From contig CAKUGW010000138.1 in NCBI GenBank assembly GCA_934654805.1, positions 1 to 7,387 on the forward strand: 7,387 nt of DNA. The letters are read 5' to 3'. This document shows, in pieces, positions 1 through 7,216 of the stretch (its first letter is position 1; the number at the start of each line of letters is the position of its first letter). The DNA is from an uncultured Kiritimatiellota bacterium. Its GTDB lineage: Bacteria; Verrucomicrobiota; Kiritimatiellia; RFP12; UBA1067. The position numbers and the translations under genes were made by a program. The notes beneath the pieces were generated by a model. It saw only the letters and a list, made by a program, of their open reading frames with translations. It had not been told where the DNA came from and did no database searches.

Positions 1-805
1 GGCGCGCGCGCGCGGCCTCGCCCGCCGGCGTGTCGGCGCGCGCGAAGACGATCGGCAACCCGTTCGTCGCCGCGAAGGGGCGACCCCAGAAGCGCGCCGC
101 GCGCGCGGCGAACCAGCGGACGGCCATGTCGGCCCCCGCCCCGAAGCCCTGCGGCGCGGCGAAGCCCGCGAGCGGGAAGGTCGCCGCGCCGGGACGGAAG
201 ACGCGCGGCTCGGGGAAGAGCCGGAAGTCGTCCACCCCGACCTCGGGCGCGGGCGCGGGACGTCGCGCGTCGCTGAAGACGAGCGCGACGGCCTTCAGCG
301 TGACGTCGCCGCTGCCGCCGGAAATGCCGATGTCGAAGGTGTGCAGGCCCTTCGCGTCGAACGGGCCCTTCGCGCGCGCGAAGCCGCCGGGGCGCACGCG
401 CACGACATGGACGCGACCATCCGCGTTCAGTCCAATGACATTGCTGTAATACCCAAGGGGCGTCATGCTGCGCATCAGCGGCAGAGAGCCGAGCGCGCGC
501 GCCGAGAGCGTCAGTTGCACGTGCGTCAGGAAGCCGTCCGCGCGGGCGACGGCGTTGGAGACGCTCGCGTCAAGGGCCTTGCCGAGCGCGAAGCGCCCCA
601 CGGAGTTCGTCCAGACGAGGCGCAGCCCGCCCGTTTCGGCGTCGAAGGCCGCGCGGCCCGACTTGTCGCCGCCCCACGTGGCGAAGCCGGCGCCCGCGCA
701 GGCCGCCGCCGCATCGAATGCGTGGACGGGCACGACCCTTTCCTCCGCGACCGACCCGACAGCGGGAAGGGCGGAGAGCAACGCGAGCGCAAGTCGACGG
801 TGCAT
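1..805 (-). CDS. Secreted protein of unknown function, N-terminal 268 residues (3' end outside window)
   Basis: A minus-strand frame runs without a stop from the ATG at 805 to the window edge, so the protein is cut at residue 268. Residues 1-20 are a Sec signal peptide (MHRRLALALLSALPAVGSVA) with a likely cut after VGSVA. Residues about 25-200 alternate polar and hydrophobic residues and include RAAFDAETGGLRLVWTNSVG, GLHTFDIGISGGSGDVTLKA and VDDFRLFPEP; the last motif resembles the closing strand of beta-sandwich carbohydrate-binding or laminin-G/concanavalin-like domains, where 'iDDfrl' is common. Residues about 210-268 change character to Ala/Arg/Phe-rich sequence with GADMAVRWFAARAARFWGRP, possibly the beginning of a second domain. 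I do not recognise the family. Start choice rests on the signal peptide and GAGAGG ribosome site; the gene begins 10 bases after the beta-helix stop. A secreted glycoside hydrolase or a surface binding protein are both possible. Confidence 0.75.
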   Translation of the reverse strand, partial: MHRRLALALLSALPAVGSVAEERVVPVHAFDAAAACAGAGFATWGGDKSGRAAFDAETGGLRLVWTNSVGRFALGKALDASVSNAVARADGFLTHVQLTLSARALGSLPLMRSMTPLGYYSNVIGLNADGRVHVVRVRPGGFARAKGPFDAKGLHTFDIGISGGSGDVTLKAVALVFSDARRPAPAPEVGVDDFRLFPEPRVFRPGAATFPLAGFAAPQGFGAGADMAVRWFAARAARFWGRPFAATNGLPIVFARADTPAGEAARAR

Positions 806-811
806 CAGACG

Positions 812-817
812 CCTCTC
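812..817 (-). promoter_or_regulatory. Ribosome binding site overlapping the beta-helix stop codon
   Basis: GAGAGG on the minus strand overlaps the TGA stop at 818-816 and lies 6 bases before the ATG at 805. It supports that ATG and tight coupling of the two genes. Confidence 0.6.
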
Positions 818-3800
818 ACCGAATGACCATCAGCAGGCCGCGCGGCTGGATCATCAGCCACAGGCCTTTCTTCCCGCTCCGCTCCGTCAGGATCACCGCG
901 CGCGCGAAGCGCTTTTCCTGTCCGTCAGGAATCCAAAGCGTGACGTCCGAGGCGGCGAACGAGCCCTCGACCGCGCCGCAGTCGGCCAAGCGGATCGTGG
1001 TGCTTGAATCAGCCGCAAGCGCTCGCGCGTCGATCTCCAGCTTCGCGCCCGGCGCGATCACGAGCCGATCAACCGTGAGCGCTCCCGCCTTGCGCGCGTC
1101 AAGCTCGAAGGCAAGGACGCCCTCGACGTTGTTGGAGACGACGAGCGCCTTTGCCGTCACGTTGCCGTCGGGACCGATCTCCAGGCGGCCGCGTCCGTCT
1201 GCGCCGACGACGATGCCCAGCTCGTTCGTCGCCGTCAATGTGCCGCCGCGCGCAAAGAGGCGGCCCGTCGCCGCGCCGCGTCCGGCGCGGCTCACGCCTT
1301 CGAAATAGGCCGACTGCACGTCCGTCTTCTGGCAGCCGCCCACGTAGAGCGGACGACCCGTGGCGAACGTGCCATTCGAGAGGACGTATTCGCCCGTGCC
1401 GGACCCGTAGCCGAGAACGGCCGCGCCCGCGCTCTGCGTCACGTCCACCGTTCCGCCCGTCTGGAGGCCGACGCCCGTGGCGTTGCCGACGCCGAAGCCG
1501 AGCGGCGACTTGTTGCTGACCTGCACCAGCCCGTCCTCCAGCTTCAGTTCGCCACGCACCGCCGACGGATCCGTCGCCTGTGTCGAGACGCCGAAGCCGA
1601 CGCCCGACCAATAGTCAGTCAGTGTTGACGCGGAGACGGCGACTTGCCCACCCGCAACCGTGACGCGCCCCGTGACCACCGCGTTTGCGCCCGTCACGCC
1701 CGCGACGATCACGCCGCGCCGGCAGACGCCATTCAAGCCGCCGAGACGCCCGCTCTGAAGCACGACGTCCGCTACGCCGGCCTGACGGCCGACATAAAAG
1801 GCATACGGGTAGACCTTTCCGTTGACAAGCAAGGCGCTCGCGTCGCCGGGGCCCCTGTCTTCGACCGTCAGGCGGAATGTCCCCTTTTGGCTGTCGCCAA
1901 AGACGATGTGGCCCGCCTTTGCCGGCGCAAACGCCTGACGCCCAACGGTCATCTCCAGCGTTCCCTCGCTGTCGCCCGTCGAGAAGCATGCGTCCTGTTT
2001 TTCGTCCTTGGAGATCTGAATCGCGGCGCCGGCCGTCGTGTCGACCGTGACCGAGCCCGTGCCGAGAAGGCCCTTGGACGCGCGCAGGTCGAGCGTGGCC
2101 GCGCCCGTGAGCGCAAGCGTGCCGCCGTCCAAATGAAGGGCGTAGTCGTCCGCACCCTTCGCGTGTGCGGCCGTCACCGTGCCGCCGTCGATCCGAAGCG
2201 CACCCTGCGAGCCGACGACAAAGCGCTCGTGGCGCTCCGGAATCGCAATCGGGAGCGTGCCTTTCACGGACACCGTGCCCGCCTCAAGCTCCACCGTGCC
2301 GACTGGGGTCGCCGTCGCGCCTTCCGGCACTTCGACCGTCTGCCCGGCGCGGTTCACGAAGCCAACGCATTCCGTCGTCGGCACACCCGCCGTCCAGTTC
2401 GTGGCCTCCGTCCAAGACGCGCCGTCCGCACCCTGCCATTCGGTCTCCGCCAGCGTGAAGTAGCCGTCGGCGTCCGTCGTCTTCGGCATGAACAGGCCGC
2501 GCGACGAGGCAAAGGCCAGCCAAGTCGGCTCAGAGCCGTCCGACATCTTGACGCGGGAACCTTCCCCAAGGCAGAGTACGAGCTTCGCGCCCTCGGCCAT
2601 CGGCGTCGAATCCTTCGGAATCACCACGTCAATGCCCGGCTTGAGGAGAAGCTTGGCCGTTCCCGAAAACGCGAGCGCGAACGGCAGCGTCTGAGATTCG
2701 GCGATCAAGAGCGTTCCGCCGTCCTCGATCGTCACGGGCGAGGCGAGGTCCGCGCCCGTGGCGGGGGCAAACGTCGCGCCGTCTTTGATCGTCACGGGCG
2801 AGGCGAGGCCCGCCGCCGCCGCAAGGACGAGCGTACCGGCCGAGACGGTCGTGCCGCCCGTAAAGGTGTTCTTCTCCGTCAGCTTCCACGCGCCGGATCC
2901 GGTCTTCGCGAGCGCGAGCGTCGAGCCGTCCGCCGCGTCCGTGAGGACGCCCGCCCACGTCGCCGCCACAGCCGTACTGTTCGCGAGCGTCAGGACGGCC
3001 TTGCCGCCCGTGCCCGAAACGTCCACGGGGCTCGTCACCGTCAGCGCGCCCGCGCCGCCCTGCTCGACCGTCGCCGACGCATCGACGGAGGCCGTGGGCT
3101 CATAGTCAACCCCGACCGTCTTGTTGGTGATCGCGAACGCCCTGCCGAAATCAAGGGGTTCCGAGCCCGTATACAGCAGACGACCCGCGTTGCCAATGCG
3201 GATGGCGCCCGGGCCCATCTGCCCGGAGTCGGTGAAGGCGAGCGTCGCGTTTCCCTTGTCGAAACTGAGAAGGTCGATGCCGCCCGCAAACGCATTGTCC
3301 GTGCGCGTGAACGAAAGCGTGCCCGCGCCGTCGTGGAAGTAGAAGCTCTCCTGCGAATAGCCTGAGCTGGCGAACCCGTCCACCTTGCAGTCGAAGACCA
3401 GCTCCGCCCCCGCGTCGATGTTCGCTCCGGCGGGAACGAAGCCCGTGCCAAAATTTGGGTTCGACTTCTTGCTCATCCCGTGAAGTCCCACGACGCCCTC
3501 TCCCGTGAACGTGAGGCGCGTTCCCGCGTCTCGCACGCGGACGACAGGAAGCTTCAGCGTCTTTCCTACGAGCTGCACGTTAATTCCCTGGCCCAGTTCC
3601 AGCGTTCCGTCGACGACCTCAACCGTCGCCGAACGTCCGCCGCCGACCTGAATGCGCCGCACGAGCTGGTTGATCTTGGGGTCTGCCGTCGTTCCGACGA
3701 GGCGAAGGCGCTGGTCCCCCTCAGGATAGAGGTTCAGCCCCACGCAGCTCTGCCGTTGCGACCACGAGTCGATCTTGACGTTGCCCGTGCCGCCGAAGCC

Positions 3801-4400
3801 GAAGGAACGGTACCACAGGACGACGCTCGGCGCGTTCGGGCTCTTCATGCCAAAATTGGAAAGGACTAGCTCCTCGTTCGACTCGTTGACGAACCGCGCC
3901 TCGTCGGGCGTGTCGTACGTGTCCGCCTCGTACTGCGGCATTCCCGCACGGTAGAGAAGGCCGTAGACGCCCGCCACCGTCGGCGCCGTCGCGTCCTTCT
4001 TGACCGTGAAGCGCCCGCCCTCGTGCGCGAGGCCGAGGTACTGGCCCGCCGTGCCGAACGTGTACTTCGGCGCGCCCGCCTTCACGACGAGGTTCGAGAC
4101 GAAGAAGAGCCCGTCGAGGTTGATCGTCGTCGGCTTACCTTCCTCGACCGTGCCGAACGACGCGGTCGCGTTCAGGTTCGTGAAGGTCTGCCAGTCCGGC
4201 CCCTCCGTCAGGAACCGCACGCCCGGCGCGTCCGTCGCGACGGCGCCGCCCACCCGCCAGTTCGCGGCGTTCGTCCAGTAGGCGTCCTGCGCGCCCGTCC
4301 AGACGTATTCCGCCGGCGCGGCGGAGACGACGACGGCCGAGCAAATGACGACAAGTCCGATGAGGGCGCGGCGGCCCCTGCGGACGGCTTGGCTTTTCAT
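816..4400 (-). CDS. Large secreted beta-helix protein with autotransporter-associated (PATR) repeat, no beta-barrel
   Basis: A 1194-residue protein. Residues 1 to about 28 form a Sec signal peptide: an Arg-rich start (R7, R8, R10, R11), a hydrophobic core ALIGLVVICSAVVV at 12-25 and small residues for signal peptidase I near 26-30. C20 does not sit in a lipobox. The rest is Gly, Thr, Val and Ala-rich with many short beta-turn patterns (GGTLALTG, GGTVDVTQS, RGGTLTATNE), as in a right-handed parallel beta-helix. Residues 499-523 read KTGSGAWKLTEKNTFTGGTT, then VSAGT: the classic passenger-associated repeat (TIGR02601/PF12951 type). Two WxGxxxxxWTxAxNW modules start near 33 and 654. Residues about 1090-1150 resemble the closing segment of such proteins (GVLAFELD, GALTVDRLVIAPGAKLEID). 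No C-terminal autotransporter barrel, PEP-CTERM or LPxTG signal follows; the chain ends in IQPRGLLMVIR. Likely role: cell-surface or secreted structural/adhesive or glycan-binding protein; no catalytic motif was seen. It sits 23 bases after the enolase-type gene and 10 before the next gene. Confidence 0.85.
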   Translation of the reverse strand: MKSQAVRRGRRALIGLVVICSAVVVSAAPAEYVWTGAQDAYWTNAANWRVGGAVATDAPGVRFLTEGPDWQTFTNLNATASFGTVEEGKPTTINLDGLFFVSNLVVKAGAPKYTFGTAGQYLGLAHEGGRFTVKKDATAPTVAGVYGLLYRAGMPQYEADTYDTPDEARFVNESNEELVLSNFGMKSPNAPSVVLWYRSFGFGGTGNVKIDSWSQRQSCVGLNLYPEGDQRLRLVGTTADPKINQLVRRIQVGGGRSATVEVVDGTLELGQGINVQLVGKTLKLPVVRVRDAGTRLTFTGEGVVGLHGMSKKSNPNFGTGFVPAGANIDAGAELVFDCKVDGFASSGYSQESFYFHDGAGTLSFTRTDNAFAGGIDLLSFDKGNATLAFTDSGQMGPGAIRIGNAGRLLYTGSEPLDFGRAFAITNKTVGVDYEPTASVDASATVEQGGAGALTVTSPVDVSGTGGKAVLTLANSTAVAATWAGVLTDAADGSTLALAKTGSGAWKLTEKNTFTGGTTVSAGTLVLAAAAGLASPVTIKDGATFAPATGADLASPVTIEDGGTLLIAESQTLPFALAFSGTAKLLLKPGIDVVIPKDSTPMAEGAKLVLCLGEGSRVKMSDGSEPTWLAFASSRGLFMPKTTDADGYFTLAETEWQGADGASWTEATNWTAGVPTTECVGFVNRAGQTVEVPEGATATPVGTVELEAGTVSVKGTLPIAIPERHERFVVGSQGALRIDGGTVTAAHAKGADDYALHLDGGTLALTGAATLDLRASKGLLGTGSVTVDTTAGAAIQISKDEKQDACFSTGDSEGTLEMTVGRQAFAPAKAGHIVFGDSQKGTFRLTVEDRGPGDASALLVNGKVYPYAFYVGRQAGVADVVLQSGRLGGLNGVCRRGVIVAGVTGANAVVTGRVTVAGGQVAVSASTLTDYWSGVGFGVSTQATDPSAVRGELKLEDGLVQVSNKSPLGFGVGNATGVGLQTGGTVDVTQSAGAAVLGYGSGTGEYVLSNGTFATGRPLYVGGCQKTDVQSAYFEGVSRAGRGAATGRLFARGGTLTATNELGIVVGADGRGRLEIGPDGNVTAKALVVSNNVEGVLAFELDARKAGALTVDRLVIAPGAKLEIDARALAADSSTTIRLADCGAVEGSFAASDVTLWIPDGQEKRFARAVILTERSGKKGLWLMIQPRGLLMVIR
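2688..2807 (-). repeat. Two tandem 60-base units inside the beta-helix gene
   Basis: Two adjacent 20-residue units begin LASPVTIKDGA (residues 532-551, bases 2807-2748) and LASPVTIEDGG (residues 552-571, bases 2747-2688). At DNA level a 22-base block starting gatcgtcacgggcgaggcga is identical at 2727-2748 and 2787-2808, exactly 60 bases apart. The shared CGCCGTC at 2717-2723 and 2777-2783 is also in register. This looks like a recent duplication of one beta-helix rung directly after the PATR repeat; the rest of each unit has diverged. Confidence 0.8.
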
Positions 4401-4406
4401 GTATGA

Positions 4407-4413
4407 CCTCCCT
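4407..4413 (-). promoter_or_regulatory. Strong ribosome binding site deciding the start of the beta-helix gene
   Basis: AGGGAGG on the minus strand sits 6 bases before the ATG at 4400. It selects ATG 4400 over the in-frame ATG at 4427. That upstream ATG overlaps the previous stop codon as ATGA but has only a weak AAGAGAA upstream, and it would put nine extra polar residues before the Sec signal peptide. Confidence 0.75.
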
Positions 4414-4423
4414 CTGTCAGTTT

Positions 4424-5752
4424 TCATGTGTGTTCTCTTTCTGTCGGGGTGGATTCCGTGAACAGTCTTTCAAGACGCGGGATCGGCGCGAAGAGTCCGC
4501 CCGAGGGGACGTCGCGCCGCATTTTCTCCCAGTTGCGGTAGTTCTGCGCACCGTTGGACTCCAAGAGCCCCAGCTGGCCCAGCCCCGGAAACGACGGCAG
4601 GCGCTCGGCCACTGCGCGGTTCCACTCGACCAGCACGGGGTTGACGGTCAGGTCGGCGCAGAAGCACGGCACGCCGCGCCGCGCCGCAGCCGCCGCGATC
4701 TTGAGCGACATCGACAGCGTCTTCGCGATCGGCTTCAGGGCCATCGCCCGATACCCCATGTCCATGCGCTTTTCCGCGTCCGCGACCGTGTGCGCCGACT
4801 CGTCCGCCGCGAGACGCAGGGGCACGTCCCGGACGTCGATCTCGTTCAGCTCGTCGAAGGGCTCCTCGACGATTGCCGTCTGCTCCGTCGCGCCGATCTT
4901 CGCGAGGTGGTCGGCGAAGCGCAGGAGCGTCTCCTTGCGCGCGTAGCGCCCGTTCGCGTCGAAGTAGTAGCAGGCCTTGCCCGTCGCGGAGTCGGGCGTG
5001 CGCACGTCGCGCAGGACATTGTGCAGTTCCGAGACGCGCGCGCAGTCCTTCGCGAGCATCTCCTCCTGCGAGCCCGGCTGGCCGATCTTGATCTTGAAGA
5101 AGAAAGAGCCCTCCGCCGCAAGCCGGCGCACCTCGTCGAGCGGCGTCCCGTAGGTGACGAGCGGAATCATCGCGCACCGTTCGTGACGCGCCGGAATGCC
5201 CGCGCGCCATTCCGCCGGCACGGCCGCGTCGAACGTCGCAAAGCCGTTCTCGCGCGCGTAGAGGACCCAGGCGGCGTTGTCGACGGCGACGAGCGCGTTG
5301 AGCGCGAACGTCGGCCGCAGGTCGGGCCGCCCCGACAGGCGCCGCCCGTAGGCGAGGACTTCGGGGTAGAGCGCGTCCAGCAGGTCGACGGGCGTCTCGA
5401 ACGAACGCCCGCGCGCCAGCTCCAGCGCCTGGCGCGTCAGCGCGAGCATCAATTCGTTGCCCGCCGCCTCGGAACGGCTCGAGAAGATCGCCGCGTCGCT
5501 CCAGAGGACGCTCTGCGTGCCGAGGCCGACGCCCGACGTCCCGGACGCGCCCGTCAGCTTGGCGACCGCCTGCCAGAGCTCCGTCAGGTAGCCGCCCTTG
5601 AAGCCGAACGGGCGCACAAGCGGCTCGCGCTCGCAGGCGAGGTCCGTCGCGGCAATCGTGAGGCGGCGCGGCGAACCGCCGCGCCTCGGCAGGCAGCCCG
5701 CGCACGCGGTCGCCGCGAGACCTCCGAGGAAGCCGCGCCGCGTCGTCGTCAT
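4424..5752 (-). CDS. Enolase-superfamily enzyme (muconate-lactonizing/dipeptide-epimerase-like) with Tat-type leader
   Basis: A 442-residue protein whose ATG overlaps the upstream stop codon. Enolase-superfamily enzymes abstract a proton next to a carboxylate with the help of Mg2+; family members racemise, epimerise, dehydrate or cycloisomerise acids. Residues 1-20 read RRGFL at 5-9, a short hydrophobic stretch and CAGC at 17-20, so a Tat leader is likely, possibly with a lipoprotein cysteine at C20. The capping domain spans about 30-190 (GVGLGTQS near 74-81; ALNALVAVDNAAW at 150-162). The barrel carries KIK at 220-222, then probable metal ligands D265 (YYFDANG), E296 (VEEPF) and D317 (ADES), and lysine K340 (LKPIAK). 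D317 to K340 is 23 residues, close to the 24 I recall for muconate lactonizing enzyme. The pattern fits the MLE subgroup rather than the mandelate racemase His-Asp type. The Gly-Gly normally following the second lysine is absent (TLS). The substrate cannot be predicted. The gene ends 23 bases before the beta-helix gene. Confidence 0.85.
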   Translation of the reverse strand: MTTTRRGFLGGLAATACAGCLPRRGGSPRRLTIAATDLACEREPLVRPFGFKGGYLTELWQAVAKLTGASGTSGVGLGTQSVLWSDAAIFSSRSEAAGNELMLALTRQALELARGRSFETPVDLLDALYPEVLAYGRRLSGRPDLRPTFALNALVAVDNAAWVLYARENGFATFDAAVPAEWRAGIPARHERCAMIPLVTYGTPLDEVRRLAAEGSFFFKIKIGQPGSQEEMLAKDCARVSELHNVLRDVRTPDSATGKACYYFDANGRYARKETLLRFADHLAKIGATEQTAIVEEPFDELNEIDVRDVPLRLAADESAHTVADAEKRMDMGYRAMALKPIAKTLSMSLKIAAAAARRGVPCFCADLTVNPVLVEWNRAVAERLPSFPGLGQLGLLESNGAQNYRNWEKMRRDVPSGGLFAPIPRLERLFTESTPTEREHT

Positions 5753-7161
5753 GCCTTCAGCTCCCATCCCGGCTCGTACTGCGGCATCCAGAGCTTCGCC
5801 GCCGGGCCGTTCGGGTCCTTCAGCTTGCCGGTCGCCGGATTGATGTGGACGGCCTCGCCGATCTGCAGCGAGACGTTGCCGAGTTCGGTGAGCAGGTTCG
5901 ACTTGAGCGACGCGTCGATCGGCTGGGCCGTGTCGAGGTCGCCCGCGAGCGCGCAGTCCGTGAAGCGCTGCACGTGCCAGATGTCGCAGGCCCGGATCGG
6001 GTCGGAGAGGCGCTTGTCGCCCTCCTGGTCGCCGCTGTCCGCCGCCGCCCACTCCCGGATGACCTTCTTGCCCGTGCGGTCGTAGATCGCCGACTCGCCC
6101 AGCGGCCCGAAGAACGCCACGCCGTCGTCGCAGTAGACGAGGCAGCCCGTCCACTTGCCCATGAACGGCATCGCCCCCGTGTGCGAGCAGCCCTCCCACG
6201 TGAGGTACTTCTTCCCGGGGAACTGCACCGTCAGCATGTGCGTGTCGTCCCACTCCCAGTCCTCGCCTTCGCAGAAGAGGTGGCCGCCGCCCGCGTAGAC
6301 GCGCTCCGGCCACTCCGCACCCAGCGCCCAGCGCGCGATGTCGACGAAATGGAGGCCGTTGTTCGGCAGGTCGCCCGTGCCGTAGCCACGGAAGAAGCGC
6401 CAGTTGTAGTGGACGATCTGGGAGCGGTAGGCGCGGCGCGGCGCACAGCACTGCCAGAGGTCCCAGCCGTCCGCGCCCATCCAGGCGGGAATCGGCGCGC
6501 TCTTCACGCCCCGGATCGCCGGACGGTCCGAGAGGCACCACGCCTTCGCCCAGTGCGGCTGGCCGATCTTGCCGGAGCGGATGTAGGCGACGGCCTGCTG
6601 CGTCGCGTAGGAGCTGCGGCGCTGCGTGCCGAGCTGGAAGACCGCCCCCGTCTTCCTCTGCACGGCCGCGAGGATCTCGGCCTCGCCGGCGGAGATGCCG
6701 ATCGGCTTTTCGAGGTAGAGGGCCTTGCCGGCCTTCATCGCCTCGGCGCCGATGTAGCAGTGGGAATGGTCGGGCGTCGCGACAAGCACGGCGTCCACAT
6801 CGTCGCGGCGCACCGCCTCGCGGAAGTCCTTCACCTTCGCCGGCGCGACGCCCGTCTTCGCCTTGAGTTCGGCGGCCGCGTCGTCGAGCGCCGTCGCGTC
6901 GACGTCGCAGAGGACCGTCACGACGCAGTTCGGCAGCTCCGCGAAGCGGCTCATCACCTGGAAGCCGCGTCCGCGCCAGCCCTTCGGGTCGACGACGAAG
7001 CCGTTGCCGCGGTTCGCCGTGCGCGCGCACCCGACCACGCAGAGCCGCAGCTTCTTAGACGGGACCGCCGCGCCGAAGAGCGTATGGGCCGAGGCCAGGG
7101 CGAACGCCCCGCCGCCGATCTTGATGAAATTCCTCCTGTTGAGCGCCTTTGCCGTTGTCAT
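5749..7161 (-). CDS. Tat-exported Gfo/Idh/MocA-family NAD(P)-dependent oxidoreductase
   Basis: This is a 470-residue protein, a normal length for an exported member of the Gfo/Idh/MocA family. These enzymes are NAD(P)-dependent and oxidise or reduce sugars, inositols and their derivatives. Residues 1-31 form a Tat leader, with RRNFIKIG at 9-16 and a hydrophobic stretch ending near LFGAA. A Rossmann domain follows: beta strand and turn LCVVGC at 40-45, then LCDVD at 84-88 whose acidic residue (D86) would contact the cofactor ribose, then ATPDHSH at 128-134 and EKP at 151-153 with the family lysine K152. The C-terminal alpha/beta domain carries HYNWRFFRGYGTGDLPNNGL (251-270) followed by HFVDIARW (271-278), where H271 and D274 fit the usual GxHxxD active site. 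The substrate is unknown; a GH109-like NAD-dependent glycosidase is possible but unsupported. The stop codon overlaps the next gene's start by four bases (ATGA), which implies translational coupling. The loop after the first beta strand is unusually long. Confidence 0.9.
   Translation of the reverse strand: MTTAKALNRRNFIKIGGGAFALASAHTLFGAAVPSKKLRLCVVGCARTANRGNGFVVDPKGWRGRGFQVMSRFAELPNCVVTVLCDVDATALDDAAAELKAKTGVAPAKVKDFREAVRRDDVDAVLVATPDHSHCYIGAEAMKAGKALYLEKPIGISAGEAEILAAVQRKTGAVFQLGTQRRSSYATQQAVAYIRSGKIGQPHWAKAWCLSDRPAIRGVKSAPIPAWMGADGWDLWQCCAPRRAYRSQIVHYNWRFFRGYGTGDLPNNGLHFVDIARWALGAEWPERVYAGGGHLFCEGEDWEWDDTHMLTVQFPGKKYLTWEGCSHTGAMPFMGKWTGCLVYCDDGVAFFGPLGESAIYDRTGKKVIREWAAADSGDQEGDKRLSDPIRACDIWHVQRFTDCALAGDLDTAQPIDASLKSNLLTELGNVSLQIGEAVHINPATGKLKDPNGPAAKLWMPQYEPGWELKA
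5761..5765 (-). promoter_or_regulatory. Ribosome binding site inside the oxidoreductase gene, serving the enolase-type gene
   Basis: GGGAG on the minus strand lies 8 bases before the ATG at 5752, within the last codons of the oxidoreductase gene. A second purine block, GAAGG at 5754-5758, is only one base from the ATG and is probably too close to serve alone. Together with the ATGA overlap this fits reinitiation or coupled translation. Confidence 0.5.
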
Positions 7162-7168
7162 GGTCTTG

Positions 7169-7175
7169 TTCCTTT
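7169..7175 (-). promoter_or_regulatory. Ribosome binding site deciding the start of the Gfo/Idh/MocA gene
   Basis: On the minus strand AAAGGAA lies about 7 bases before the ATG at 7161. This supports ATG 7161 over the in-frame TTG at 7212. Starting at 7161 also places the twin-arginine motif at residues 9-10, where a Tat leader should have it. Confidence 0.6.
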
Positions 7176-7216
7176 CGTGATGATGCCTGTTTTGCGTGAC
7201 GTCCCCTGCCAAGCCG

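Noticed and set aside
2..14. Alternating GC run at the left edge (possible Z-DNA-forming tract)
   Set aside because: It is explained by Ala/Arg codons (GCG CGC) in the coding strand of the secreted protein; similar shorter runs occur throughout this GC-rich sequence.
4338..4343. Cysteine C20 of the beta-helix protein as a lipoprotein site
   Set aside because: The preceding residues are Val-Val-Ile, so the small residue required before the cysteine is missing; a signal peptidase I site follows at 26-30.
4401..4427. ATG at 4427 overlapping the enolase-type stop as ATGA
   Set aside because: It is attractive for coupling, but the ATG at 4400 has a strong AGGGAGG site at ideal spacing and begins directly with a signal peptide.
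5753..7030. Upstream extension of the enolase-type reading frame to 7030, giving a possible 868-residue protein
   Set aside because: The extension lies in another frame of the oxidoreductase gene and is arginine-rich without domains. The ATG at 5752 gives a proper Tat leader and an ATGA overlap.
7162..7212. TTG start at 7212 for the oxidoreductase
   Set aside because: It would add 17 His/Asn-rich residues before the Tat leader; ATG 7161 has a better ribosome site and leader position.
7162..7216. Possible promoter in the 55-base gap (TTGGCA as a -35-like hexamer)
   Set aside because: No acceptable -10 hexamer occurs at 16-18 bases downstream; the match is likely chance.
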